Below are positions 26,963 to 36,096 of a DNA stretch of 64,000 nucleotides, one piece after another. Source of the stretch: an uncultured Bacteroidia bacterium (lineage in GTDB: Bacteria; Bacteroidota; Bacteroidia; Bacteroidales; UBA932); contig CACZZZ010000004.1 of the NCBI GenBank assembly GCA_902785825.1, forward strand, positions 86,593-150,592. The letters run 5' to 3'. How positions within the stretch are numbered: position 1 is the first letter of the stretch; the number at the start of each line of letters is the position of its first letter. The notes beneath the pieces were generated by a model. It searched no databases, had not been told where the DNA came from, and worked only from the letters and a program-made list of their open reading frames with translations. A program made the translations under genes and the position numbers.

Positions 26963-27952
26963 ATGAAGGATCTCAGACTCAGGATATTAATGGTTCTGCT
27001 CGGCCTGGCCGTTTTCACGGTCGGAGCCCGGGCCCAATTCCGCGAGGAGGCTTTCACCCAGAACTACGCCAGCCCGTCAGACACATTGGCTTCCAGGGAT
27101 TCCGTGGACAGGATGTGGTCTTTCAAAGAGTTTTTCCACGGTGTCGCCCGACATGACTCGACCCTCAAGATAGGCTCTATGTTCGCCGGTTCGACAGTGT
27201 TCATCGGAGCGGAGCAATACTACAACAAACAGTACTGGAAGATTCCCATAACCTACGCCGGACTCGGCACGACAATAGGGTTGGGTATAAAATACCACAA
27301 GCAATATAAGGCCTCCAAATCCGCCTACGACCTGGCTTACGAGGCTGACCCGGAGACGACACTTACCATCGACGAGGACGCCAAGAAAAAGGCCACCTAC
27401 ATGTTCGCCGGGGCCGGATTGATCTACTGGGGAACCTTGATGGACGGAGTCGTCAACTACAAGCGTGACATAAAGGGACAGGCTGGAAAAGCGACCATAT
27501 ATTCATTGCTGGTTCCCGGCTTGGGCCAGGCCTACAACGGTGAGTACTGGAAGATCCCCATCTACTGGGGAGCCCTCGTCGGTTCGTACCACTACTGGGC
27601 CGTGAACAACAAGAACTACAAGAGATACAAGAGAATACATAACGAAGCCACCGCTGAGGACAGCACCTACGAGGGTCTCATTCCGGCCGAAAGGGCGCTA
27701 TACTACAGGAACACGTTCAGGCGTTTCAGGGACTATTCGGTCGTGGCCATCGTCGGCAGTTACCTTCTGCAGGTCATCGACGCCAATGTGTTCGCCTACA
27801 TGCAGGATTTCGAGGTCAACGACGACCTCTCAATGAGTATAAGCCCCACTTTGATAACACCGGGCAACGAATATGCCATGGCTCCCCCGCGCTCCGGAGG
27901 CGGTTTCATGGGCGACAATGCCGTCGGATTCAAGATTGGCTTCACCTTCTAA
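26963..27952 (+). CDS. DUF5683-containing exported protein
   Basis: 329 residues. Signal peptide (MKDLRLRILMVLLGLAVFTVGARAQ), a middle region with weakly hydrophobic stretches, and LVPGLGQAYNGEYWKIPIYWGALVGSYHYW (~175-205), the glycine/tryptophan motif of DUF5683. An earlier QYYNKQYWKIPITYAGLGTTIG reads like an internal repeat of the same unit. The family is widespread in Bacteroidetes and usually follows parAB, as here, just before a lytic transglycosylase; its role is unknown but the setting suggests envelope growth. Confidence 0.85.
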   Translation: MKDLRLRILMVLLGLAVFTVGARAQFREEAFTQNYASPSDTLASRDSVDRMWSFKEFFHGVARHDSTLKIGSMFAGSTVFIGAEQYYNKQYWKIPITYAGLGTTIGLGIKYHKQYKASKSAYDLAYEADPETTLTIDEDAKKKATYMFAGAGLIYWGTLMDGVVNYKRDIKGQAGKATIYSLLVPGLGQAYNGEYWKIPIYWGALVGSYHYWAVNNKNYKRYKRIHNEATAEDSTYEGLIPAERALYYRNTFRRFRDYSVVAIVGSYLLQVIDANVFAYMQDFEVNDDLSMSISPTLITPGNEYAMAPPRSGGGFMGDNAVGFKIGFTF

Positions 27953-27962
27953 AGAGAATGAC

Positions 27963-29645
27963 ATGAAAAGGAAAGCGCGCGGAATATTCATCCTCGCCTT
28001 GGCGCTTGCCTTGGCAATGCCGGCGGACTTGGCCGGACAGGTCAAGAAAGGCAAGTTGTTCAGGAACAGACATAAAATTGAGAATCAGGAACTTCGCTCG
28101 AAAATAGACTCGATGACCTCCGTCATCGACAGCCTTCGGAAAGACATAGTCCTCAAAGACAGCCTCGCGAAGGAGATGCTAAGCATCTACGAGGAGAATG
28201 AGGGTAAGAGCGCCGCCGGACTCAATCCTGAGGATTACAGTCCTGAGCTCACTGACAGCCTTCTGAACATCTGGTACCTCCACAGGCAAGTCAATAATGA
28301 CAAGCATGGTGAGGGCTACGACATGGACTCCGTCAATCTCACCTCCAATGTCCCCGACAATGTCCTGAAGGAGAGACTCGAGAGCATGAACTCCTACATC
28401 ACCCTCCCCTTCAACGAGACCGTCAGGAACTACATGGTGCTATATTCCGAGAAAATGCCGACCAAGATGGGCAACATCCTCGGACTCTGCCAGTATTATA
28501 TGCCGATCTTCGAGGAGACTTTCAGCAAATATGACCTCCCGGACGAGCTGAAGTACATGGCTATTATTGAGTCGGCGCTCAACCCGGTCGCGGTCTCGAG
28601 AGCCGGAGCGAAGGGAATGTGGCAGTTCATGACCAAGACCGCCAAGAGTTATGGCCTGGAAATCAACTCCTACGTGGACGAGAGACTGGATCCTTTCAAG
28701 GCGTCGGACGCCGCGGCCCGCTATCTGGTGGACTCCTACAGGTTGTTCGGCGACTGGAACCTGGCCATCTCCTCCTACAACTGCGGCCCCGGCAATGTCA
28801 ACAAGGCCATCAGACGCGGCGGAGGCAGGGATTTCTGGACCGTGTATGACTATCTTCCGAGAGAGACCAGAGGTTATGTGCCGGCCTTTGTCGGAGCCAT
28901 GTACGCCATCAGGTACGGAAAGGAATATGGTCTAACCCCCAGCAACGTGCAGATGCCGGTTCAGGTGGACACTTTCGAGATCAGGAGGAACCTCCATTTC
29001 GAGCAGATAAGCGACCTGGTCGGAATCTCGGTCGAGGAACTTGAGAACCTCAATCCGCAGTACATAAAGGATGTGATCCCTGGCAACAGCGGAACCTACA
29101 TCCTGCGCATCCCGTTCAACTACTCCAGCGCTTTCATCGCCAACGAGGATTCCCTCTACACCCATAGGGCCGAGGAACTTCTCAATCCCCAGACACTGGT
29201 CAATTCCAAGCAGACATCCCGCTCATCAGGTTCAGGAGGAGGCTCCCCTACAACCAGCCAGGTCAGATACAAGGTCAAAAGCGGAGACAACCTGGGGAAA
29301 ATAGCCGCGAGATACCACGTCACCGTGAAACAGCTCATGAGTTGGAACCATTTGAGGAGCAGCTCGATACGCATTGGGCAAACCTTAGTGATAAATAAGG
29401 CCGGAGCCCCGGTGTCAAACTCTTCGGCAAGTTCTTCCGCCCCTAAGCCGAAAACTTCCGCAAGCACCTCCGCATCAAAGCCGCAGACATCTTCCGCCCA
29501 GGCGACCACCTACAAGGTCAAGCAGGGAGACAACCTCTACAACATCGCCAAGAAATACGGCACAACCGCGGACAAGTTGATGAGGTACAATGGGATCAGC
29601 AGCAAGCTTAGGGTCGGGCAGATCATCAAGATCCCTCCCAAATAG
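27963..29645 (+). CDS. mltD: Membrane-bound lytic murein transglycosylase D-like protein with two LysM domains
   Basis: 560 residues from the ATG at 27963; the frame is open further upstream but overlaps the previous gene. Signal peptide (residues ~1-26), a coiled segment, then an SLT domain with catalytic Glu203 in IIESALNP, followed by AGAKGMWQFMTKTAKSYGL and SYNCGPGNVNKAI. Two LysM domains bind peptidoglycan at ~435-478 and ~516-560, joined by a Ser/Ala/Lys-rich linker. Cleaves glycan strands to anhydro-muropeptides. Its terminator lies inside the convergent downstream gene. Confidence 0.93.
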   Translation: MKRKARGIFILALALALAMPADLAGQVKKGKLFRNRHKIENQELRSKIDSMTSVIDSLRKDIVLKDSLAKEMLSIYEENEGKSAAGLNPEDYSPELTDSLLNIWYLHRQVNNDKHGEGYDMDSVNLTSNVPDNVLKERLESMNSYITLPFNETVRNYMVLYSEKMPTKMGNILGLCQYYMPIFEETFSKYDLPDELKYMAIIESALNPVAVSRAGAKGMWQFMTKTAKSYGLEINSYVDERLDPFKASDAAARYLVDSYRLFGDWNLAISSYNCGPGNVNKAIRRGGGRDFWTVYDYLPRETRGYVPAFVGAMYAIRYGKEYGLTPSNVQMPVQVDTFEIRRNLHFEQISDLVGISVEELENLNPQYIKDVIPGNSGTYILRIPFNYSSAFIANEDSLYTHRAEELLNPQTLVNSKQTSRSSGSGGGSPTTSQVRYKVKSGDNLGKIAARYHVTVKQLMSWNHLRSSSIRIGQTLVINKAGAPVSNSSASSSAPKPKTSASTSASKPQTSSAQATTYKVKQGDNLYNIAKKYGTTADKLMRYNGISSKLRVGQIIKIPPK

Positions 29646-31412
29646 TCATATCTCCAGGACAGCTTGGAGCCTTGCTTCCCTGACCGCAGACTTAGATGAA
29701 ACCCTGAGGTAAAGCTTCAGGGTTTTTCTTTTCCATGGCCGGAACTTGTAGCCCCCGACCGCCGAGAAGGCGACTCCCCTGCCGTAATAAGCTGGCACAG
29801 AAAAGTTTCCGGGAGCGTCCCGCTCGTATGAATATATCCTGTCATCCCAATTATCGACAAGGAATAGAGTCCCTCGAAGATATGCGCTGAGTTTCTCGGT
29901 TTTCCTTCCGACCTCAAGATATGTCAGTCCAGCCAAAGATTTGCAAAGCAGGCCCTCCAGCCTGAGACGGGCCTTCCAGGTGGCTGAGTCCGATTCCCCA
30001 TATCGGGCGGATAATCCCGCCGATGCCCAGTCCAGGTCCAACCGAAGACCAGTCCGGTACACGAGGTAAACCTCATAAGGACGGTAACGTTCCGTGAACC
30101 TCAGCGACAGCACATGCCTGGGGCTGAGCTGGAAAGGGATTTTGGCAAATATTTTCACTTGGCGGCGTCCCCTGTCGGAATCTTTGACTCCCAGATCCGC
30201 GGTTAGCTGGAAGCCATATCTCTCTATTCCCAAAGCGACTCCGATCTCGTCTGAAGTCTTGGTCCAGCTTCTGACTCCACCGCTCCAGGAGCCGTCAAAT
30301 GTGGATGGATAGAACCTCGCTACCCCACTGATTCTCCACCCTTCCCCTATCAGAATGGACGTACCCGCCACCGAGGCCACCGCACCTGAAGACAGGTCCC
30401 CTGCGACCTCACCGAAGATGTCCGCGCCATGGATATTCCATCTGCCATCGACCGACACCTTACCCTGGCTCCCGCTACACCACGACGAGAAACCGATCTG
30501 GCCGCTTCTTCCGTTCCAGCCAAGAGAGACTCCCGGCATGATTCCGACCACACTTTTCGCGGATCCCTCCATCTTGCTCCGCAGCCCCGGAAACGAGATA
30601 AAAGGGATGAATGAGAACCTACCGGCGGAAAGTGCGGCTGCCGCTCCCCTATGGCTTCCGATCCCCGACCAGGACCACGACGGAGACAAGCCGGTCGGCC
30701 GCCTCGAGAAAGACGAGGACGAGGAGAAACCGCCCAGAGACATTCCGCTCCAAAGCGATAACCCCTGGCCAAGACGCAGATTATAGTCGCCTATCACTGC
30801 CTTGGTCAGCAGGTTTTTCCCAGAGAAGGCGATATTCCCGGACCAAGCTGATGGTGGAAACAGCTTAGCGTCACCATAATACGATCTTGCGGCAAGGGAT
30901 ATATCCCCAATCCCGCCAGCGGACAGCTTGTACTTTAGCCCATAACTGAAATCCTTCCCTTTCACAGATCCCCTTAACAGGGCGTCCTGCTTGAGCCCTC
31001 TCTTATCATCGACTTTCTGCCCCGGAGGCGAATTGCTCTCAAGGGAGATGAAAGGCCGCAAGGCAGCGACATATTCCTCGTCAAATCCTTCTACCAAAGC
31101 CAGTTCCGAATAGGATAGCACGTCTCCGGAGCGTGAGCGATAATCCTCCAGGCTGGCCACCTGATATTGGCTCATCAGCCCGCTTGAGATAAGTTTGGAC
31201 CTGGAGCAGAGATTGATACGGAGAGGATGCGACAGATAATGAAGGAATATCTCAACCTCCTGTTCGTCAAGATCTTCCGCACATGACGCTCCGGAGAGAA
31301 CCAGGATGTTTCCGATGTATTCTCCGGTCTGCGCGGGAACCGGGATCGGCACGCAAGCGAGCCGGATTGTAAGCGGCAAGGCAATCGCGATAATGGATGT
31401 GAAGCTTTTCAT
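29646..31412 (-). CDS. Helix-hairpin-helix protein with predicted outer-membrane barrel
   Basis: 588 residues. An N-terminal signal peptide, then a ComEA-like helix-hairpin-helix segment at ~50-115 (LDEQEVEIFLHYLSHPLRINLCSR and SYSELALVEGFDEEYVAALRPF). From ~130 on, alternating polar/hydrophobic strands rich in Gly, Ser and Trp (LSLWSGMSLGGFSSSSSF, SWSWSGIG) point to a beta-barrel. This layout recurs in Bacteroidetes without a known role; DNA uptake and protein secretion have both been suggested for HhH barrels. The stop abuts the mltD stop with no space. Confidence 0.75.
   Translation of the reverse strand: MKSFTSIIAIALPLTIRLACVPIPVPAQTGEYIGNILVLSGASCAEDLDEQEVEIFLHYLSHPLRINLCSRSKLISSGLMSQYQVASLEDYRSRSGDVLSYSELALVEGFDEEYVAALRPFISLESNSPPGQKVDDKRGLKQDALLRGSVKGKDFSYGLKYKLSAGGIGDISLAARSYYGDAKLFPPSAWSGNIAFSGKNLLTKAVIGDYNLRLGQGLSLWSGMSLGGFSSSSSFSRRPTGLSPSWSWSGIGSHRGAAAALSAGRFSFIPFISFPGLRSKMEGSAKSVVGIMPGVSLGWNGRSGQIGFSSWCSGSQGKVSVDGRWNIHGADIFGEVAGDLSSGAVASVAGTSILIGEGWRISGVARFYPSTFDGSWSGGVRSWTKTSDEIGVALGIERYGFQLTADLGVKDSDRGRRQVKIFAKIPFQLSPRHVLSLRFTERYRPYEVYLVYRTGLRLDLDWASAGLSARYGESDSATWKARLRLEGLLCKSLAGLTYLEVGRKTEKLSAYLRGTLFLVDNWDDRIYSYERDAPGNFSVPAYYGRGVAFSAVGGYKFRPWKRKTLKLYLRVSSKSAVREARLQAVLEI
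29699..29731 (+). terminator. Terminator of mltD, embedded in the opposite gene
   Basis: AAACCCTGA at 29699-29707 pairs with TCAGGGTTT at 29717-29725, 9-base loop, followed by TTCTTTT. It lies 54 bases after the mltD stop, within the 3' coding end of the convergent HhH/barrel gene. Confidence 0.75.
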
Positions 31413-31427
31413 CTGAGAAGGTTTTCG

Positions 31428-31435
31428 CGAATATA
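31428..31435 (-). promoter_or_regulatory. -7 box of the HhH/barrel gene
   Basis: Minus-strand TATATTCG, 15 bases before the ATG at 31412. Confidence 0.45.
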
Positions 31436-31509
31436 ACTTTCCCGGAGCGGATAATTACGGAATGATAAAAAAACGCGTGGGTTTATTTCTGTTTTTTATA
31501 AGTATTGGT

Positions 31510-31517
31510 TAAATTTG
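31510..31517 (+). promoter_or_regulatory. -7 box of the HPRT-Adk fusion gene
   Basis: TAAATTTG, 22 bases before the ATG at 31540. Confidence 0.55.
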
Positions 31518-31539
31518 TGTTTGTCTAAAATAAATCTTT

Positions 31540-32655
31540 ATGGGTAACATCAGACTTCACGACAAATCTTTCAGGCCCTTCATCGAATACGACAAGATCG
31601 AGAGCGCCATTGACAAGGTAGCGGCCGAAATCACATCCGACTTTAAAGACAGCAAGGACGTTCCTGTGCTTCTCTGTGTGCTGAACGGGTCGATCCTGTT
31701 CACCGCCGAGCTGATGAAACGGTTGACTTTCAAGTGCGAGATAGTGTGCGTGAAACTGTCTTCCTACATCGGCACCCAATCCACTGGTGAGGTCAGGGAC
31801 ATCATCGGAATGACCGGCAGCGTGAAAGGCAAGAGGGTCATCATCGTCGAGGACATCATCGACTCCGGAAGGACCATCGCCAACCTCGTCAAGATGATGG
31901 AAGCGAACGGGGCCAGCGAGACGAAGATCTGCACGATGCTCTTCAAGCCGGGATGCTACAAGCTCGACAAGAAGATCGATTATGTGGCCATGGAGATCCC
32001 GGACGACTTCATAGTGGGCTTCGGTCTTGACTATGACGGTCTGGGAAGAAACATCAAGGATATTTATGTATTGGACGAGAATATGAAATACTACATTCTG
32101 TTTGGCCCTCCGGGTGCGGGCAAAGGCACCCAGGCCGCCTCTATGGCGGAAAGGTTTAACCTCTGCCACATCTCTACAGGAGACCTTCTCCGCGGCGAGA
32201 TGGCGAAAGGCAGCGAGCTCGGTCTCAAGGCAAAAGCTCTGATCGAAGCCGGCGAGCTGGTCCCCGACGAGATCGTTGAGGGGATGATCGAGAACAAGTT
32301 CGACTCCGTTAAGGGCTTCTCCGGATTCCTTCTGGACGGATTCCCCCGCACGACCGCGCAGGCCGAGGCTCTGGACAAGATGCTCGCCAAGAGAGACACC
32401 AGCGTCACCGGTGTTGTGTCCCTGATGATTCCTGACGAGATGATAAAGGAGAGGATCAAGCACCGCGCCGCTATCGAGGGCCGCGCAGATGACGCCTCCG
32501 ATGAGACAATCTCCAACAGAATCAAGACATACCACGAGAAGACTGAGCCTCTTGTGGAATACTACAAGAAGGCCGGAGCCTACAACGAGATCGACGGCAC
32601 CGGTACTATCGAGGAGGTCCGTGAGCGGATCAACTCACTGATGGAGACTCTTTAA
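31540..32655 (+). CDS. Fused hypoxanthine phosphoribosyltransferase-adenylate kinase
   Basis: 371 residues. Residues 1-~178 are HPRT, with the PRPP loop VEDIIDSGRT at 103-112 and the C-terminal VGFGLDYDGLGRNIKDIYVLDE. Residues 182-371 are a short-lid adenylate kinase: MKYYILFGPPGAGKGT (P-loop 189-197), LLDGFPRTTAQAEAL, and a lid without zinc cysteines. HPRT makes IMP/GMP from hypoxanthine/guanine; Adk interconverts AMP, ADP and ATP. The junction keeps the adk ATG (codon 182) directly after the normal HPRT end, as if a stop codon was lost; internal initiation might still yield free Adk. Cytosolic purine salvage, linked to the deaminase and PNP near 1-3 kb. Confidence 0.93.
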   Translation: MGNIRLHDKSFRPFIEYDKIESAIDKVAAEITSDFKDSKDVPVLLCVLNGSILFTAELMKRLTFKCEIVCVKLSSYIGTQSTGEVRDIIGMTGSVKGKRVIIVEDIIDSGRTIANLVKMMEANGASETKICTMLFKPGCYKLDKKIDYVAMEIPDDFIVGFGLDYDGLGRNIKDIYVLDENMKYYILFGPPGAGKGTQAASMAERFNLCHISTGDLLRGEMAKGSELGLKAKALIEAGELVPDEIVEGMIENKFDSVKGFSGFLLDGFPRTTAQAEALDKMLAKRDTSVTGVVSLMIPDEMIKERIKHRAAIEGRADDASDETISNRIKTYHEKTEPLVEYYKKAGAYNEIDGTGTIEEVRERINSLMETL

Positions 32656-32674
32656 TCCTTAAATTAAATATCTT

Positions 32675-35014
32675 ATGACCAGACGCTTCCGGGCAGTTCT
32701 GCTGACCTTATTATTTACTTTATCGCCAGCGGCTGCCCAGGAGCCGCTAACCCAGATGATTGACCGTGGTCTTGGACGCGCCAAGACCCAATCACTCATT
32801 CTGGCGCGCAACCTGCGGGACAAAAAAGACGTCCTTCCCCGCACATGGGAGAACGGGACACTCAAGACTGTCCCCTACACCGGATGGATCTCCGGATTCT
32901 TCCCAGGTGTCCTCTGGATGATGTACGAGGAGACTGGAGACAACCTGTACCGGGAATATGCCGAACTATACACGGCGAGGGTTGAGCCAGCCAAGAAAAT
33001 GACCAGCAACCACGACACGGGCTTCATGCTGATGTCCAGTTTCGGCCACGGCTACAGGCTCACCGGCAATCCGCATTATCTTGAGGTGATACACGAGGGA
33101 ACCGACAGCCTTATCACAAGATACACACCTTCAATAGGTGTAATGAAGTCCTGGAATGAGAATGAGAAATGGAAATATCCGGTCATCATAGACAACATGA
33201 TGAACCTCGAGATGCTCTGCTACGCGACAAAGATGTTCGGCGACAGGCGTTACGAGGACATAGCCGTAACCCATTCAAAGACAACGATAAAGAACCATTT
33301 CAGGCCTGACGCATCGACCTGGCACGTAGTGTCGTACGATCCCGCCACAGGACAGCCCCACGCCAAGAACACGGCTCAGGGATATTCCGACGACAGCGCC
33401 TGGGCAAGAGGACAGTCCTGGGGACTCTACGGGTACACCATGATGTTCCGGGAGACTCTCGATCCGGTTTTCCTGGAGCAAGCCAAGAAGATCGCCCGTT
33501 TCCTGAAAAACCATCCGAATCTTCCAGCCGACAAGATTCCCTGCTGGGACTATAATGCTCCAGGTGCTCCAAACGCCATGAGGGACGCGTCTGCCGGAGC
33601 GATCATGGCCTCGGCATTGATAGAGCTCAGCCAGCTTGATCCCGGACCCGAATCCAAGGAGTGGCTTGACCTTGCCATCCAGCAGCTAAGGACCCTTAGC
33701 GGCCCCGAATATCTCGCTGAGCCCGGTGAGCAAGGAGGTTTTATCCTCAAACATGGCGTCGGCCACCTTCCTGGCAATTCGGAGATCGACGTTCCGCTGA
33801 CCTATGCGGACTATTACTACATCGAGGCTCTCCAGAGACTGAAGAAACTCCTGGAGCGTCAGGACGGAGCCACCGACAGAAAAGTATGGGTCGAGACGAT
33901 GACGAAGATTGCCGAGCCGGTACTCACTAATCTCGCCGCCGGAACCCTCCGGAAGAATATGCCATACGAGACTAGAAACAAGTCCATTCCCCACCAGGAT
34001 GTCGCCTATCTCGAAGCGTTCGGCAGGGTTATATGCGGCATCGCTCCCTGGCTTGAGCTCGGGCCGGACGACACCGAGGAAGGACGTCTGAGAGAGAAAT
34101 TCATAGACCTGACTGTCAAAGGATTGGCCAATGCCGTCGATCCTTCTTCCCCGGACTATTTGACCTTCGGAGGCACTTCTGAAGGACAGCCTCTCGTGGA
34201 TGCCGCCTTCCTCGCGGAAGGAGTGTTGAGAGCTCCGACCCAGATCTGGGACAGGCTTGACAAAAAGACCCAGGAGCGTCTGGTAACCGAGTGGAAACGT
34301 TCCCGCCTGATAAAGCCGGGAGAGAACAACTGGCTCCTTTTCACCTCCACAGTGGAGGCCGCCCTACTGGAATTCACAGGGGAATGTGACAAAAACAGGC
34401 TTCTATACGGCGTCAAGAGATTCAGGGACAACTGGTATAAAGGCGACGCCTGGTACGGTGATGGCAGCGACTTCCACCTGGACTATTACAACAGCCTGGT
34501 GATCCATCCGATGCTGACCGATGTGCTGAGGATTATGGAAAAGCATGGGATCAAGGGTGCTGACTTCCTTCCTGAACAAGAGAAGCGGCTCGGCAGATTT
34601 GCCGCGGAGCTCGAAAGAATGATCTCCCCCGAGGGAACCTACCCTGTCATCGGGCGTTCAATCGCCTACCGTTTCGGTTCTTTCCACGCCCTTTCACAAG
34701 CGTCTCTGCTTCACTTACTTCCCTCCAGTCTGAGTTCTGCCCAAGTCCGCTCAGCCTTGACCGCGGTGATCTCCAGACAGGCCTCTGCCCCTGGAACCTT
34801 CGACAAAGACGGTTGGCTCAGGATCGGTTACGCTGGCAATCAAATCCAGATGGGAGAGACCTACATCAACACCGGCAGCGTTTACCTTTGCTGCGCGGCC
34901 TTCCTAGCCTTAGGTCTTCCTGAAAGTGATCCCTTCTGGGCAGCGCCCGGCAGGGACTGGACCTCCCGCAAAGCCTGGAACGGCATTGACGTAGGCCTTG
35001 ATCACGCTTTGTAA
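32675..35014 (+). CDS. GH88-like unsaturated glucuronyl hydrolase fused to a DUF2264 domain
   Basis: 779 residues. Signal peptide (MTRRFRAVLLTLLFTLSPAAAQ). Residues ~25-400 are GH88/UGL: NHDTGFMLMSSFGHGY, YSDDSAWARGQSWGLYG with the key Asp/Trp motif, and WDYNAPG. Residues ~405-779 are DUF2264: NMPYETRNKSIPHQDVAYLEAFGR, NNWLLFTSTVEAALL and GDAWYGDGSDFHLDYYNS. GH88 removes the unsaturated uronate left by polysaccharide lyases; DUF2264 enzymes have been linked to beta-glucuronidase activity (GH154, from memory). The fusion suggests cleavage of a uronate-containing glycan in the periplasm. Starts 19 bases after the HPRT-Adk stop. Confidence 0.85.
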   Translation: MTRRFRAVLLTLLFTLSPAAAQEPLTQMIDRGLGRAKTQSLILARNLRDKKDVLPRTWENGTLKTVPYTGWISGFFPGVLWMMYEETGDNLYREYAELYTARVEPAKKMTSNHDTGFMLMSSFGHGYRLTGNPHYLEVIHEGTDSLITRYTPSIGVMKSWNENEKWKYPVIIDNMMNLEMLCYATKMFGDRRYEDIAVTHSKTTIKNHFRPDASTWHVVSYDPATGQPHAKNTAQGYSDDSAWARGQSWGLYGYTMMFRETLDPVFLEQAKKIARFLKNHPNLPADKIPCWDYNAPGAPNAMRDASAGAIMASALIELSQLDPGPESKEWLDLAIQQLRTLSGPEYLAEPGEQGGFILKHGVGHLPGNSEIDVPLTYADYYYIEALQRLKKLLERQDGATDRKVWVETMTKIAEPVLTNLAAGTLRKNMPYETRNKSIPHQDVAYLEAFGRVICGIAPWLELGPDDTEEGRLREKFIDLTVKGLANAVDPSSPDYLTFGGTSEGQPLVDAAFLAEGVLRAPTQIWDRLDKKTQERLVTEWKRSRLIKPGENNWLLFTSTVEAALLEFTGECDKNRLLYGVKRFRDNWYKGDAWYGDGSDFHLDYYNSLVIHPMLTDVLRIMEKHGIKGADFLPEQEKRLGRFAAELERMISPEGTYPVIGRSIAYRFGSFHALSQASLLHLLPSSLSSAQVRSALTAVISRQASAPGTFDKDGWLRIGYAGNQIQMGETYINTGSVYLCCAAFLALGLPESDPFWAAPGRDWTSRKAWNGIDVGLDHAL

Positions 35015-35017
35015 ATA

Positions 35018-35602
35018 TTAAAGCTGCTTATTGAGGCGGCGGAGAATCCGATCGATGTCGGAGGTAAGGATCGAGCCTTTCAAGGCGACAACACTCTGGC
35101 CGTAAAGGATAATCACGAGATCCGAGACATGATTGCCATCCTCGGAGACAACTCCGTAAGTCTCATCGAAAGAGAAGGACCCCTCTCCGTTGCGTTTCAC
35201 GAGGTTCTCTTTATGGATATTCTTAAGAACCGATGCCTCGATCTCGTCTTTAAGCTCCGGCCGGCTGTAGGCGTAATCGAGCATATAGACAACATCGACC
35301 CGTTTGAACGCCTTCGCTACTTTCCTGGTCCAGGCTGTTCCCGCACGGCCGACTGTCTTTCCCATGGTCATCGCCATCCGACCGAGCTTCATCAGTGAGA
35401 CATTTCCCTTCCCGTCATAACGATCCATCAGGGTGACTATATTCTCGAAACCTTCCTCATAAGTTCCCTCAAATGAAGGGATTGAGGATGGTTCCAGGCC
35501 CTCCAGCCGTCCTTGTCCAGGGATTTGCCCATAAGCAGAAGGAGCCGTGGCGCATAAAAGCAACGTCACGGCAATGAATATTGATCTAATACTCGAACCC
35601 AT
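35018..35602 (-). CDS. DUF4252 exported protein (last of the ECF operon)
   Basis: 194 residues with a signal peptide (MGSSIRSIFIAVTLLLCATAPSAYG). The fold segments seen in its two paralogues recur: ENIVTLMDRYDGKGNVSLMKLGRMAM, VDVVYMLDYAYSRPELKDEI and a closing VIILYGQSVVALKGSILTSDIDRILRRL. It is the most divergent of the three and has an extra N-terminal stretch. DUF4252 proteins are periplasmic or envelope proteins of unknown role, typically with ECF sigma factors as here. Starts 2 bases after the preceding gene. Confidence 0.75.
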   Translation of the reverse strand: MGSSIRSIFIAVTLLLCATAPSAYGQIPGQGRLEGLEPSSIPSFEGTYEEGFENIVTLMDRYDGKGNVSLMKLGRMAMTMGKTVGRAGTAWTRKVAKAFKRVDVVYMLDYAYSRPELKDEIEASVLKNIHKENLVKRNGEGSFSFDETYGVVSEDGNHVSDLVIILYGQSVVALKGSILTSDIDRILRRLNKQL

Positions 35603-35604
35603 GG

Positions 35605-36096
35605 CTAAAACAGATCCTTGCTTACAGTCGCCACAGCATTCTCCACATCCGCTCGGTTCATCAATCCGTCGATTCCGATGAACATGGATTCCCCAGAATC
35701 GAAAACGGTGAGGAGCAGGCTCTTGAGGAACTGATCGTCTCCCAGGGATAATATATTGACTTTCTGCCCTTTATCCTTAATCTCCATCAAGGTCTCAAAC
35801 TTCGCGCCACCCACTATACGGGTGACATCCTTTGAAATCTTTTCAGCCAGGGAGGAATCCTCTGTCTGGAGCATGTAAAAGCCGGTCATCGACTTGATCA
35901 TCGGAGCCAGGTCCAACCCGTTATCCTCGATCCTGACCTCGGGGAGCTTGCCGATCATCTTGAACATGGCCGGGGAGATATAAACAGCGGTCACGCGATC
36001 GTCGTCTGAATATTTCTGGTAGATGGTCTTGTAGTCCTGGGCAAAAGCGGTGAAAGCCACCAAGGAGATTATTATAGTCAGTATAGCGCGTCTCAT
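35605..36096 (-). CDS. DUF4252 exported protein
   Basis: 163 residues. Signal peptide MRRAILTIIISLVAFTAFAQ, then DUF4252 with VTAVYISPAMFKMIGKLPEV, MTGFYMLQTED and a C-terminal LLLTVFDSGESMFIGIDGLMNRADVENAV. Its start overlaps the anti-sigma stop by 4 bases, so the two are translationally coupled; possibly a surface or periplasmic sensor acting through the anti-sigma factor (inference). Confidence 0.85.
   Translation of the reverse strand: MRRAILTIIISLVAFTAFAQDYKTIYQKYSDDDRVTAVYISPAMFKMIGKLPEVRIEDNGLDLAPMIKSMTGFYMLQTEDSSLAEKISKDVTRIVGGAKFETLMEIKDKGQKVNILSLGDDQFLKSLLLTVFDSGESMFIGIDGLMNRADVENAVATVSKDLF

Noticed and set aside
25200..27000. parS site near parAB
   Set aside because: No copy of the GTT-CACGTG-AAC type palindrome was seen here or elsewhere in the window.
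31525..32535. Minus-strand frame of 336 codons opposite the HPRT-Adk gene
   Set aside because: Shadow of a strongly conserved gene; starts and ends inside it and has no family features.
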